64,000 nt of DNA from Anaerolineaceae bacterium. Lineage in GTDB: Bacteria > Chloroflexota > Anaerolineae > Anaerolineales > Anaerolineaceae. Position numbers and translations under genes: made by a program. The stretch spans positions 248,001 through 312,000 of the forward strand of contig JARKPB010000008.1 in assembly GCA_029975475.1 (NCBI GenBank), in the 5' to 3' direction. The notes under the pieces are model-generated. The model was not told the DNA's origin and made no database searches. It worked only from the letters and a program-made list of their open reading frames with translations. Positions 25,688-33,815 of this stretch are shown one piece after another (the stretch's first letter is position 1; every line of letters starts with the position of its first letter).

Positions 25688-26320
25688 TCAACTGATGGGC
25701 TCTTTATAAATAATATAATCGCAGGTCGGGTCGCCCATGGCGATGCAGCGCGACTCAACCACGCGGAATTCATTACCGCCTGATACCCATTTCAAACCGG
25801 AAAGCAGCAAACCAGCGCCGATATAACAATCCGGCTTATCCGAAGTGCGGCCGTAACATTGTGGACATTTGTGAATGGTATAAACAAAGTGGTCGTCTTT
25901 CTCTTCCACTGTGCTGAGCTGATCGCTGGTGGTGGTAAATATTTTTGCCATCGCGCTCAGCCCGATGCGCAGTTTGGCGTTTAGGGGTAATACCTTAAAA
26001 GCCAGGTCGCCCACCCCGGCCAGAGCGCCAAAGTTTCGCAGCGATTCATCAAAAGTCGCCCGGCCGGCGCGCAAGGCTAGGCCGCGGCCTCCGCGCGGCC
26101 CGTACATTTCTTCGAGCGCGCCAAATATGGCAGAAAAATCGGCAAAGTCAAATTCGCGGTCGAGGTTGTTGGGGGGCAAATTATCGATCAGGTGGGGCAG
26201 ATTCGCCAGATTCAGAATCGCGTTCATGCCGTTCTTACCCATCACGTCTTCGAGCGACATGAGCGAAATGCGCGCGATTTTATTGGGATAATACAGTCCG
26301 CTCTTTGGAATAGCTTCCAT
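25688..26320 (-). CDS. V4R-domain (4-vinyl reductase-like) sensor protein
   Basis: 210 aa. The C-terminal half has V4R features: conserved Cys in KCPQCYGRTSDKPDCYIGAG and in SRCIAMGDPTCDYII, separated by about 25 residues, typical of small-molecule or metal binding. The N-terminal half (MSLEDVMGKNGMNAIL, LEEMYGPRGGRGLALRAG) matches the upstream part of stand-alone V4R proteins. Known relatives sense phenols or act in bacteriochlorophyll synthesis; the ligand here is unknown. It lies between roadblock and response regulator genes, with 8 bp and 1 bp gaps. Confidence 0.82.
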   Translation of the reverse strand: MEAIPKSGLYYPNKIARISLMSLEDVMGKNGMNAILNLANLPHLIDNLPPNNLDREFDFADFSAIFGALEEMYGPRGGRGLALRAGRATFDESLRNFGALAGVGDLAFKVLPLNAKLRIGLSAMAKIFTTTSDQLSTVEEKDDHFVYTIHKCPQCYGRTSDKPDCYIGAGLLLSGLKWVSGGNEFRVVESRCIAMGDPTCDYIIYKEPIS

Positions 26321-26328
26321 TTTTGCCC

Positions 26329-26700
26329 CTAGATCAGTTTGGTAAGGTCTTCCGCGGCGCGCCGGAGTTCCAGGAAGATTAAACCCAGTTTGGCTGAATC
26401 ACGGGCGAGGGCGGTCAGCACCGCATCCTGCCCGACGGACATCAGGACCACATATCCTTTTTCGCCTTTGATATAGACCTGTTCCAGCGATCCACGACCC
26501 AGTTCACCGGCAATACGTTCCCCCAGTGAGAGCATGGCAGCCGACATGGCGGATACGCGATCTTCTTCAACTTCCTGCGGGAGCGCGGACGCAATGGTCA
26601 GACCGTCCAGACTCACGATCGCGGAAGCCTCAATGTCTGGCAGCGAAGCCTGAAGTTCACGCAGCCGCTCGACCATCAGTTGTGTTCTGGTTTTAGTCAA
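26329..26700 (-). CDS. Roadblock/LC7-domain protein
   Basis: 123 aa. A single roadblock fold: helix 'RLRELQASLPDIEASAIVSL', then DGLTIASAL, a second helix 'MSAAMLSLGERIAGELG', and strands 'EQVYIKGEKGYVVLMSVG' and AVLTALARDSAKLGLIF. Such proteins regulate small GTPases (MglB) or act as scaffolds. No MglA-type GTPase is adjacent. The start is TTG, set by a perfect AAGGAGGT 5 nt upstream. It is the first gene of a four-gene operon and has a near-consensus promoter. Confidence 0.9.
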   Translation of the reverse strand: MTKTRTQLMVERLRELQASLPDIEASAIVSLDGLTIASALPQEVEEDRVSAMSAAMLSLGERIAGELGRGSLEQVYIKGEKGYVVLMSVGQDAVLTALARDSAKLGLIFLELRRAAEDLTKLI

Positions 26701-26755
26701 GGCTGACCTCCTTGTTCCAAAGTTAACTCATCCCCCGGGGGCATGGTGCATCAAT

Positions 26756-26784
26756 ACTTTAACACAGGCAGGAATCTGTGTCAA
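26756..26784 (-). promoter_or_regulatory. Promoter of the roadblock operon
   Basis: Minus strand TTGACA (complement of 26779-26784), 17-nt spacer, TAAAGT (complement of 26756-26761). Strong match. Confidence 0.85.
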
Positions 26785-26835
26785 GTTTGCGCCTGTTTTC
26801 CGCCGGCTTTCTAACCAACCTGTAAGGCAGGTTTC

Positions 26836-27834
26836 TTAGGGGCGCCAGGCGGGTTCAACACAGTTTTGCGGTCTGGCGGGAAGCAGGATATCCAGGCGGC
26901 CGTCCAGATGCGCCAGGCGAATCCGCCAGCCGTCTGGCTGCCGGCTGGAAAACGCGATCCAGGCGCTGTCGGGAGAGAACGCCGGCTGCTGATCGATTTC
27001 CGGAAAATTAAAAGCGGTTACCGCGCTGCCGTCTTCGGCGGATATCAGGCGAATTTCCGTCTGACCTTCCATGCTGGGGCTGCTAAAAGCGAGATACTGC
27101 CCGTCAGGCGACCAGACCAAATCCTGTTTGGTGCGCTGGTCGTCCGTCAGGCGGGTCACGAGGTTGGTTTGCAGGTCAAGCAGATATACCTCGCTAAAAC
27201 CGCTCGTGTCACTCAGATACGCCAGGCGGGTTGAATCAGCCGACCAGGCCGGGCTGCTTTCGTTCGCCGGTCCATCCAGCAGGGGAAGGGTTCGCCCGCT
27301 TTTCAGATCATAAAACAAAATGTCCCAGGAACGCTGCACCAGCAGGCCGGACGGGCTGAAGTCAGACTGGTAGCGCGCAAACGCCAGGCCGCTGCCGTCT
27401 GGTTTGAAGGCTGGCGAGTTTTCCAGCCCTTCGGGTGAAGGGATGCGGGCGGTGATCCGCCCGGATAAGTCGGACAGGACGATTTGAAATCCCTGCGCGG
27501 TGGGGGCGAGATAGGCCATTTCCGGGTATGCGGGGTTGAAAACCGGCTCTCTTCCAGAGACCGCGAGGACGCGGGGCGGACTGCCGTTCAGGGGAATTTC
27601 TGCCAGCCAGGGCTGGTTGTTTATCCAGGTCGTGCACAGGATCGTCCCGCCCGGTTGGGGCCCGGGTGTTGGTGTCTGAGTCGGCGCAGGCGCAGGGCTT
27701 TGAGTGGACGCGGGGACAGCGGTGGGGGTTGGGCGCGGCGCGGGATCAGGCGCTGCGGTCAGGCAGCCCGCGAGAAACGGCAGCGCGAGGATCGCGCCAG
27801 CCAATGTGCGGGTCAGTTTGCGGTCGCCTGCCAT
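26836..27834 (-). CDS. TolB-like beta-propeller lipoprotein
   Basis: 332 aa. The signal peptide ends in lipobox LAGC (Cys24), followed by a Pro/Thr/Ala linker (about 28-62). The mature domain is a six-bladed WD40-like propeller with repeated 'PAFKPDGSGLAFARY', 'PAWSADSTRLAYLSDTSG', LVWSPDGQYLAFSS and PAFSPDSAWIAFSS, as in TolB. No Tol-Pal genes are near. Anchored on the outer face of the membrane; role unknown. It overlaps the LOG gene by 22 bp. A weak hairpin (26817-26833) lies just after its stop. Confidence 0.85.
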   Translation of the reverse strand: MAGDRKLTRTLAGAILALPFLAGCLTAAPDPAPRPTPTAVPASTQSPAPAPTQTPTPGPQPGGTILCTTWINNQPWLAEIPLNGSPPRVLAVSGREPVFNPAYPEMAYLAPTAQGFQIVLSDLSGRITARIPSPEGLENSPAFKPDGSGLAFARYQSDFSPSGLLVQRSWDILFYDLKSGRTLPLLDGPANESSPAWSADSTRLAYLSDTSGFSEVYLLDLQTNLVTRLTDDQRTKQDLVWSPDGQYLAFSSPSMEGQTEIRLISAEDGSAVTAFNFPEIDQQPAFSPDSAWIAFSSRQPDGWRIRLAHLDGRLDILLPARPQNCVEPAWRP

Positions 27835-28361
27835 TGCATCACAGCGTTCAACGCGCCGGTCGGGTTTTCAGCAAAACGCAGCAGCCTGCGGTCGTGTTCA
27901 GGCACATAAGCGCCAAATTCATCAATAAATGCTGTTATCACCCGCTGCCAGCCTGATCCGCACAGGACCAGCGGTTTTTCTTTAATCGCTCGAATCAGGA
28001 TGTGGTTCCATAAATACGCGATTTCCGCCAGGGTGCCGGGCCCGCCGGGCAGGGCAACCGCCGCGTCGCACCGGCTGCACAGGGCGTACAGGCGGTCCGC
28101 CAGGCTGTGAAATCGCCATTCTTCCGTCAGGTACGGATTTGGGCTGGCTGGCCGAAAATTCTCGATTTCGACGCAGGTCGCCCCGATGACCGCTCCGCCA
28201 GCTTCCCTGGCCCCCTTGGAAACCGCTTCCATGGTGCCCATGTAACCGCCGGTCAGCACGCTGTGGCCGGATTGCGCGATCAACCGGCCAAGCTGGAGCG
28301 CCTCTTCATAGGCCGGCTGACCGGGCCGGGGAGCCGAACCGCCAAACACCGCGATAATCAT
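27813..28361 (-). CDS. LOG-family Rossmann nucleotide-binding protein
   Basis: 182 aa. Seen: IAVFGGSAPRPG at the N-terminus, VLTGGYMGTMEAVSKGA and the signature LPGGPGTLAEIAYLWNHI. The family includes cytokinin-nucleoside 5'-monophosphate phosphoribohydrolases (LOG), and the PGGxGT-x2-E box is intact. The substrate in this organism is unknown, but a nucleotide role fits its neighbour, the MazG-like gene, whose stop it overlaps (ATGA). Confidence 0.88.
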   Translation of the reverse strand: MIIAVFGGSAPRPGQPAYEEALQLGRLIAQSGHSVLTGGYMGTMEAVSKGAREAGGAVIGATCVEIENFRPASPNPYLTEEWRFHSLADRLYALCSRCDAAVALPGGPGTLAEIAYLWNHILIRAIKEKPLVLCGSGWQRVITAFIDEFGAYVPEHDRRLLRFAENPTGALNAVMQWQATAN

Positions 28362-28696
28362 GAATTTCCTCCATCGGCGCGACGACCGCGCTGATTCAGA
28401 TCCCAGGAACGCTGATAGTTGGCTTCCAGTTTCTGAAGCACCGCCTGTTCCAGGTCAATTTCGCACAGCCTTGCCAGCTGCAGCAGATACAGGGTAACAT
28501 CGGCCAGTTCGCCTGCCAGAGCTTCGCGGTCGGCGGTCTCCGCCTGCCACTGGAAGTGCTCCAGCACTTCGCTGGCCTCCAAAACCAGGGAAATGGCGAT
28601 ATTTCTTGGCGTTTGCGGCCGTGGGCTGTCCGCTTTGTACCAGCCTTTGCTGGTCACAAAGCGATCCATGGCCGCGGATAATTCATGGATTTGCAT
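28358..28696 (-). CDS. MazG-like nucleotide pyrophosphohydrolase
   Basis: 112 aa, all-alpha NTP-PPase of the dCTPase/RS21-C6 type. Seen: 'RNIAISLVLEASEVLEHFQW' (E-x2-E metal ligands) and ELADVTLYLLQLARLCEIDL (E-x2-D). It would hydrolyse (d)NTPs to monophosphates, a house-cleaning role. It overlaps the GT87 gene upstream by 14 bp and the LOG gene downstream by 4 bp. Confidence 0.9.
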   Translation of the reverse strand: MQIHELSAAMDRFVTSKGWYKADSPRPQTPRNIAISLVLEASEVLEHFQWQAETADREALAGELADVTLYLLQLARLCEIDLEQAVLQKLEANYQRSWDLNQRGRRADGGNS

Positions 28697-29894
28697 TCGA
28701 CGGTTCTCCCGGGATTGAGGTGTGATTTTGATTCAGGTACAACCAGACTAAGAACGCTCCGTTCCAGAGAACTGGCCAGGCGTCAGCAGGATGATAGACC
28801 CACTTTCCGATGGCAAAGCAGACCCACGAAAAGAAAATCGCGCCAAACCAGCCCAACCAGCGGGCAATCCTGGCGCGGGGGTTGGCAGTTCCTGCCCAGA
28901 CGAAAAGCGGGGCGAGAAAACTGATCTGCTCATAGGCGATTCCGTGCGGGTGGAGCAGATAGGTGCAGAAACCGGCCCAAGCAAAAAGGAAAAATGTTTC
29001 CAGACGGCCGCGCAGCCAGCGAAGAATCAGGTAAAAACTGACCAGACCCAGCACAGCGGCGATCCCGTAGGTTAACAGCCAAGCCGTCTGTTCGGATACA
29101 GCCTGAGCCAAAAGGGTGGTGAGGATCAATTGACTGCGGACGTAACCGGCATATTCAAATACCCGGCCGATCCACAAAGCCGGCCAATCGGGAACCATGA
29201 GAAAAGAAATCCCCGCCATCAATACCGCGCTGGCGGCCAGGCTGAAAAGGAATGGCCGCATTTGGCGGCGCACAGCGATGATGACCATGACGAGAGCAAA
29301 AAACCAGATGAATTGAGGCTTGCAGGTCGCCCAGCCCAGGAAGAAACCGCCGGCAATCTGCGCGGCTGTGTTCGGTTCTTTCCGTAAAAACAGGAAGATG
29401 ATGCAGCCTGCCAGAATGGTTCCCAGGGGAACAGCAAAATTCCCCAGGATCAGCCCGAAAAATACGGGATAAAAAAGGAAGTAAAGCAGACTTCGGGTTC
29501 TCTGTCCGGCAGGGAAGGCGCGAAGCGCAAGCGCGCTGATGGCCAGGACATTCAGCGCCAGCCAGTAGGCCTCTGCCCAGGCATACGGAAGCAGCGCGCC
29601 CGGCAGGATCGGCAGCAGGCTGTACGGCGGATACGCAAACGCGACCTGATCTTCTTCTGGATAAGCGGGGCGGCCGTAAATGCCGATCTGAGACTGAAGG
29701 GTTACTTCACTGCTGTACGGGTTGCCACCTTCGACCAGGGCAGCCCGACCGGCGAGCCAAAAGGTAAAAAAATCCGCGCCCAGCGGGCTGGCGTAAAGGG
29801 TATAGCGGATCGCGGTAGTCAAACTGACCAGGATGAGAACGGCGATGGAAATACCCAGGGCGGCTTTTTTAATACGGGGAAGATCCAGGTTCAT
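28683..29894 (-). CDS. GT87-family (DUF2029) integral membrane glycosyltransferase
   Basis: 403 aa with about ten hydrophobic helices. Early loop 'PLGADFFTFWLAGRAALVEG' with GNPYS and, later, YPPYSLLPILP are hallmarks of GT87 polyprenyl-phosphate-mannose-dependent transferases (PimE-like); the Asp in this loop is the likely catalytic residue. It could use the donor made by the DPM1-like enzyme at 24.1-24.8 kb; this link is inference. First large gene of the GT87-MazG-LOG-TolB operon. Confidence 0.85.
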   Translation of the reverse strand: MNLDLPRIKKAALGISIAVLILVSLTTAIRYTLYASPLGADFFTFWLAGRAALVEGGNPYSSEVTLQSQIGIYGRPAYPEEDQVAFAYPPYSLLPILPGALLPYAWAEAYWLALNVLAISALALRAFPAGQRTRSLLYFLFYPVFFGLILGNFAVPLGTILAGCIIFLFLRKEPNTAAQIAGGFFLGWATCKPQFIWFFALVMVIIAVRRQMRPFLFSLAASAVLMAGISFLMVPDWPALWIGRVFEYAGYVRSQLILTTLLAQAVSEQTAWLLTYGIAAVLGLVSFYLILRWLRGRLETFFLFAWAGFCTYLLHPHGIAYEQISFLAPLFVWAGTANPRARIARWLGWFGAIFFSWVCFAIGKWVYHPADAWPVLWNGAFLVWLYLNQNHTSIPGEPSNANP

Positions 29895-29899
29895 TATGC

Positions 29900-30124
29900 T
29901 CAGCGCTTTCGATGTCTGGGTCTGGAAATGGTCTGGATCGCCTCCAAGGCCGCGCGGGCGGAAATTTGTTGAACTTCCAGCCAGCCTTCTTCTGAAACCA
30001 TTTTTTGTAAATGGCGGCGAACGGCGCGCTGTTCCCCGGCGTCCAGGGAGCGGAAAGCTGCCCGAACGCGGTCAGGCTCCTGAGATAGTATGTCCTCCCA
30101 AATGATCTCGAACAGATCCATCAT
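29900..30124 (-). CDS. Small hypothetical helical protein
   Basis: 74 aa from ATG 30124, chosen because AGGAG lies 9 nt upstream; a longer frame (from 30178) lacks a ribosome site. Predominantly helical and basic at the end (RPRHRKR), with an HTH-like rhythm in 'LDAGEQRAVRRHLQKMVSEEGW'. No family recognised. It ends 5 bp before the GT87 ATG, so it is probably co-transcribed. Confidence 0.65.
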   Translation of the reverse strand: MMDLFEIIWEDILSQEPDRVRAAFRSLDAGEQRAVRRHLQKMVSEEGWLEVQQISARAALEAIQTISRPRHRKR

Positions 30125-30228
30125 ATCCGCCAGCTCCTGCCTGCGATTAAGATTACCAGAGAAGCGGGGGCGCGTCAAATCCGCGAATGGGCACGGATGG
30201 GTTGGACCGCATCGTCCCGGGTGATTGA

Positions 30229-30237
30229 TGCTATAAT
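30229..30237 (+). promoter_or_regulatory. Extended -10 element before DUF2752 gene
   Basis: TGCTATAAT, an extended -10 (TGn + TATAAT), with no -35 at standard spacing. Transcription would begin near 30244. Confidence 0.55.
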
Positions 30238-30262
30238 TCTAATGTTCCCTTAAGAATGGCGG

Positions 30263-30637
30263 GTGGTTGTGCCGCAACTTTTTACTGATTGTCTCGTATA
30301 CTGTATTGTGAATGCAGACCGAATGAGCAGAATCAAACGAACCTTAAAAGCAATTGAGTGGGAAGCGGTGTTCTGGATTGGCGGGCTTGTGTTCGTCGGT
30401 GTGGGCGACCCGGATAGTCCGAGCCATTTTACCCTCTTCCCCCCGACCTTGCTGTTCGGTATTCGCAGTCCGGGGTATAACCTGGGTCATTCGATTGCCA
30501 TGCTGTTTCGCGGCCGGGTGCTGGATTCTTTGCAGGCGCATCCGCTGGGGATTTTGGCGGTTGTGATCCTGGTCATTCGAATCATTCAGTTATCTCGTCA
30601 AACCGTTTTTAATCTAAAAGAGCTGAAAAGGAGTTGA
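30263..30637 (+). CDS. DUF2752 membrane protein
   Basis: 124 aa if the GTG at 30263 is used; ATG 30323 (MSRIKRT) would give 104 aa and better matches the usual N-terminus of the family. Neither has a convincing ribosome site. Seen: 'FTLFPPTLLFGIRSPGYNLG' and 'SLQAHPLGILAVVILVIRII', the two short helices and His-Pro motif of DUF2752. The customary Cys pair of that family is not present. It sits 3 bp before a TM2 gene, a frequent pairing. Function unknown. Confidence 0.75.
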   Translation: MVVPQLFTDCLVYCIVNADRMSRIKRTLKAIEWEAVFWIGGLVFVGVGDPDSPSHFTLFPPTLLFGIRSPGYNLGHSIAMLFRGRVLDSLQAHPLGILAVVILVIRIIQLSRQTVFNLKELKRS

Positions 30638-30640
30638 ACC

Positions 30641-31018
30641 ATGATTAACAATTACATGCAGTATCTTCCCAATATTGACGCTGAAGAAATGGCCATGCTT
30701 CAGGGATTAACCGCCGATCTGGATCCGACCCAGCTGCAGCAGTTTGTCAGCATGTATTCTGCCCGCCGCAAGGACGCTCAGACCATCCTGCTGACCTGTT
30801 TGCTGGGTTTCATCGGCATCTCCGGGATTCACCGTTTCATCCTGGATCAGGTTGGAATGGGGATCCTTTACTTGCTGACCGGCGGCCTGTGCGCCATCGG
30901 CACCATCGTTGACCTGATCAACTACCGCAAACTCACCCTGGAATACAACCAGCGGCAGGCGTACCAGGTTGTCGCCACGGTCAAAGGCGGCGCGGTGGGG
31001 ATGTATCCGGTTCAATAA
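30641..31018 (+). CDS. TM2-domain protein
   Basis: 125 aa. A helical N-terminal part (about 45 residues, Gln/Leu-rich) leads into the TM2 domain: 'LLTCLLGFIGISGIHRFILD', then 'GMGILYLLTGGLCAIGTIVDL', the two helices with G-x2-G-x-HRF motif. AAAGGAG precedes the ATG. Terminated by a strong hairpin. Role unknown. Confidence 0.88.
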   Translation: MINNYMQYLPNIDAEEMAMLQGLTADLDPTQLQQFVSMYSARRKDAQTILLTCLLGFIGISGIHRFILDQVGMGILYLLTGGLCAIGTIVDLINYRKLTLEYNQRQAYQVVATVKGGAVGMYPVQ

Positions 31019-31042
31019 TTGAAATCACCCGGCAGGGCATTC

Positions 31043-31067
31043 CGAGGGCAGGTCATTCCTGCCCTCG
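31043..31067 (+). terminator. Hairpin after TM2 gene
   Basis: Perfect 10-bp stem CGAGGGCAGG/CCTGCCCTCG, 5-nt loop. The downstream T run is weak (TTGCGTCATTT). Confidence 0.6.
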
Positions 31068-31095
31068 TTGCGTCATTTCAGGCTGTGCTTTGTAC

Positions 31096-31101
31096 TATAA
31101 T
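31096..31101 (+). promoter_or_regulatory. -10 element before GNAT/DUF952 operon
   Basis: TATAAT, 32 nt before ATG 31134. No clear -35. Confidence 0.5.
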
Positions 31102-31133
31102 CATTTCATCTTTACTTTGCGCAATGCCAGATC

Positions 31134-32003
31134 ATGAACGGGCAATCATTTCAACAGTTTGCTGATCCCGGGGCGTATCTCAACGCCACGCGCCGCGCCT
31201 ATCTGCGCCGAGAGGCGGAATTGTCCCTGCCGTATGGAATTGTCCTGCGCGCGATTAAACAACCTCCGCCGGAATCTGGGGAAGGGTATTTCTTTGGGCT
31301 GGCTGCCCAGGAAGGCCGCCCGGTGCTGGGCTTTTGCCAGACCCCCGGCAGAAATTTACTTCTTTCTCAATTTCGAACGAATTTGAAGATCGATCTTGAA
31401 GACACAGTCCGCTGCCTCGCCAGTCTCGGTATTCAACCGCCAGGGATTGGCGGGGCTGCGCCGCTTGTGGATCAATTCGCGCTGCTCTGGGGAAACACCA
31501 GCGGAGAACGCATCCGCCTGCATCGCCGCGAGCGAATCTACCGGCTGACGGAGGTCGTGCCGCCCCCGGCGACACCCGGTTTTTTGCGTCCGGCGGAGGA
31601 AGTCGACTGGCCAGTGATCCTGGAATGGGGGAAAGCGTTTTCGCAGGAAGCGCTGGGTCAGCCCGCCGATGAAACTTTCGAGGAATGGCTGCGCGGCCGG
31701 GCTGCCCAGAAAGATATTTTTGTCTGGGTGAACCGTTTTATCGTCTCAATGTGTATGCGGACTCGCCCGACCGATCACGGTATTTCTGTCAGTCTGGTAT
31801 ATACCCCGCCGGAAAACCGGCGCAAGGGCTACGCCTCGGTGATGGTCGCGGCGTTAAGCCTGCGCCTGATTCGCTCGGGTTACCAATTTGTATCCCTGTT
31901 CACCGATCTTTCTAACCCGATTTCCAACCATATCTACCAGTCTATTGGCTTCCACCCGGTTGGGGATTGGACCGAATATCAAATCGAAAGGGGGCAGGTA
32001 TGA
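31134..32003 (+). CDS. GNAT N-acetyltransferase with N-terminal extension
   Basis: 289 aa. The C-terminal GNAT part (about 145-285) has VSLVYTPPENRRKGYASVMVAAL (acetyl-CoA loop, R-x2-GYA) and FTDLSNPISNHIYQSIGF, the usual beta-bulge and terminal 'Y..iGF' motif. The N-terminal half (about 1-140) is a degenerate GNAT-like or substrate domain, as in double-GNAT proteins. No strong ribosome site. It overlaps the next gene by 4 bp (ATGA). Substrate unknown. Confidence 0.82.
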   Translation: MNGQSFQQFADPGAYLNATRRAYLRREAELSLPYGIVLRAIKQPPPESGEGYFFGLAAQEGRPVLGFCQTPGRNLLLSQFRTNLKIDLEDTVRCLASLGIQPPGIGGAAPLVDQFALLWGNTSGERIRLHRRERIYRLTEVVPPPATPGFLRPAEEVDWPVILEWGKAFSQEALGQPADETFEEWLRGRAAQKDIFVWVNRFIVSMCMRTRPTDHGISVSLVYTPPENRRKGYASVMVAALSLRLIRSGYQFVSLFTDLSNPISNHIYQSIGFHPVGDWTEYQIERGQV

Positions 32004-33790
32004 TCATTTTTCATATCACCAGCCGCTACCAATGGGAACGCTCGAAAGACTCCGGAGTCTATGAAGCGCCCTCTCTCCATTTTGAGGGCTTTATTCACTG
32101 CTCGCGGGCCAATCAGCTCGAACGGACAGCGAATGAGTTTTTTAAGGGGGAGAACGACCTGGTTTTACTGTGCATCGATACGGAAAAGGTACGCTGGGAG
32201 ATCCGCTGGGAGAATCTGGAAGGCGGCAGCGATCTTTTTCCGCATATCTACGGTCCGGTGGACGGCGATGCGGTGGTCAAGGTGTTGAAATTTGACCACG
32301 ATTCGGAAGGCTTTTTTCACCTGCCTCCCGGGCTGACGGTCTGGGCTGAGGGGGCGTACGGGGTTCCGGCTCCGCGCAAGACGGGTCCGCTGCCGGCGCA
32401 GGGCGCGCCAACCTCAATCCGCGAGGTGGAAAGCCCCTCTCCATTTACAGTGCCCATTGCGGATACTTCCCCGGTTGAACCGGAGTTTGTGGCGTCCTTG
32501 CCGCACGAAGAACCCCCGTTCCATGAAATTGAGGCTTTGGACCAGCTCTATCAACCCCCTGAGATGCGGCGGGTGAAAACGGCTCAGCCGCACAAGGCGG
32601 AAAACATCACGCTGCCAGCCAGACCCATTCCACTGGCGGCCTGGGCAGCGGTTGGCCTGGCGGCTGCCAGCGGGGTCGCGGTCGCTTTTCAACCCGGCAC
32701 TCTGGCTCAGGCTGCGGTCGGCCTGGGATTAGATCGCGGAAATCACGGCGCGCTGGCCGCTCTGGGTCTTTTTCTATTTGCCCTGAGCCTCGCGTTTTCC
32801 GGTTGGCTGGCAGAAAAAATCAGTCCGCGCATTCTGACCGCGGCTGGCGCCATCGCAATGGCGCTGGGCAGCGGGTTGATGATGGGAAACCTGCTGGTTC
32901 TATTATTTTTAGGACAGATCATTTTTTCTATTGGAGCTGGTGCGGCCGTCAGCGGGGTGTTGGGGTGGCTGTCCGGTTTTTCGCCCTCGTCGCGTATCTT
33001 CTCGCTAACTGGCATCGGGATTGCCGCGTTGTTGTTTCCCTGCGGATTTGCCGGTCTCATCCAATTGTCCTCCCGGCTGCTGCTCGGGTGGACGGGGTTT
33101 CTGGCGGTCGCGGCGTTGGTGCTTGCCGTCCTGAACCGCTCTGTGTTTGCGGAAATGACCCTGCGCGGTGAAGGCACCAGGTCGGGCAAGTTTTTGGCGG
33201 GAATCTTCGCCGGCCTGGCGTTGATGTTGGGCGCGGTGTGCGGAGCGCTGTCTATCCTCCCGTCTTTTCCAGCAACTCAGACGGCGGGGATACCCTTTCT
33301 GGTCGCGGCCGCGGCTGGCTTTATCCTGCTGGCTCTGGCTTCAATCGGCGGGGGTGCGCTGGCGGACTGGATGGGCAGAAAATTTCAACGCTGGGGCCGC
33401 TCAGATTTGGCCGGGGCAGTGCTGGCTTTTGCCGGCTGCGTCATCATCCCGGTGGGAATGAGTGTCATGGTCTTGGGGGCGAGTGCATTTAACACCGCGT
33501 TTGGCTACGGACTGGTCTGCCTGGGGGGTGGGGCGGCCGCGGCAGGGATCACCGGGCTGTCCTTCACGGTGGTTCCGGGCTGGCCGCGCGCTTTTCTCTT
33601 TGGCGTCCTGGCCGCGGCAGCCGTCTCTGGCGCGTGGATCGCTCTGGCGGTCGGCGGGCTGCTGGGTTTTGCGCAGGCGGCCAACTGGATTAACCTGGCG
33701 ATGGTTTGCGCGTTAATCGCCCTGGCGGGTTCGGTGGTTGCAATGATCCATCTGGCTTTAAAATCACCCGCGACGGATATGTTCCGCTAA
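32000..33790 (+). CDS. DUF952 domain fused to MFS-like membrane domain
   Basis: 596 aa. Residues 1-110 are a DUF952 domain: IFHITSRYQWERSKDSGVY, FEGFIHCSRANQL and FPHIYGPVDGDAV. A variable Pro/Glu-rich linker (about 115-205) leads to about twelve hydrophobic helices with a cytoplasmic-loop signature ALADWMGRKFQRWG close to the MFS GxLaDrxGrk motif. DUF952 is normally a stand-alone protein of about 110 aa. ATG 32000 overlaps the GNAT stop; GGGGGCAGG precedes it. Substrate unknown. Confidence 0.8.
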   Translation: MIIFHITSRYQWERSKDSGVYEAPSLHFEGFIHCSRANQLERTANEFFKGENDLVLLCIDTEKVRWEIRWENLEGGSDLFPHIYGPVDGDAVVKVLKFDHDSEGFFHLPPGLTVWAEGAYGVPAPRKTGPLPAQGAPTSIREVESPSPFTVPIADTSPVEPEFVASLPHEEPPFHEIEALDQLYQPPEMRRVKTAQPHKAENITLPARPIPLAAWAAVGLAAASGVAVAFQPGTLAQAAVGLGLDRGNHGALAALGLFLFALSLAFSGWLAEKISPRILTAAGAIAMALGSGLMMGNLLVLLFLGQIIFSIGAGAAVSGVLGWLSGFSPSSRIFSLTGIGIAALLFPCGFAGLIQLSSRLLLGWTGFLAVAALVLAVLNRSVFAEMTLRGEGTRSGKFLAGIFAGLALMLGAVCGALSILPSFPATQTAGIPFLVAAAAGFILLALASIGGGALADWMGRKFQRWGRSDLAGAVLAFAGCVIIPVGMSVMVLGASAFNTAFGYGLVCLGGGAAAAGITGLSFTVVPGWPRAFLFGVLAAAAVSGAWIALAVGGLLGFAQAANWINLAMVCALIALAGSVVAMIHLALKSPATDMFR

Positions 33791-33815
33791 TCTGATTAAA
33801 TTAAGGGAGGCCGGT

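Noticed and set aside
26817-26833. Hairpin AACCTG/CAGGTT after the TolB-like gene as a terminator
   Set aside because: Only a 6-bp stem and no T run on the minus strand; too weak to call.
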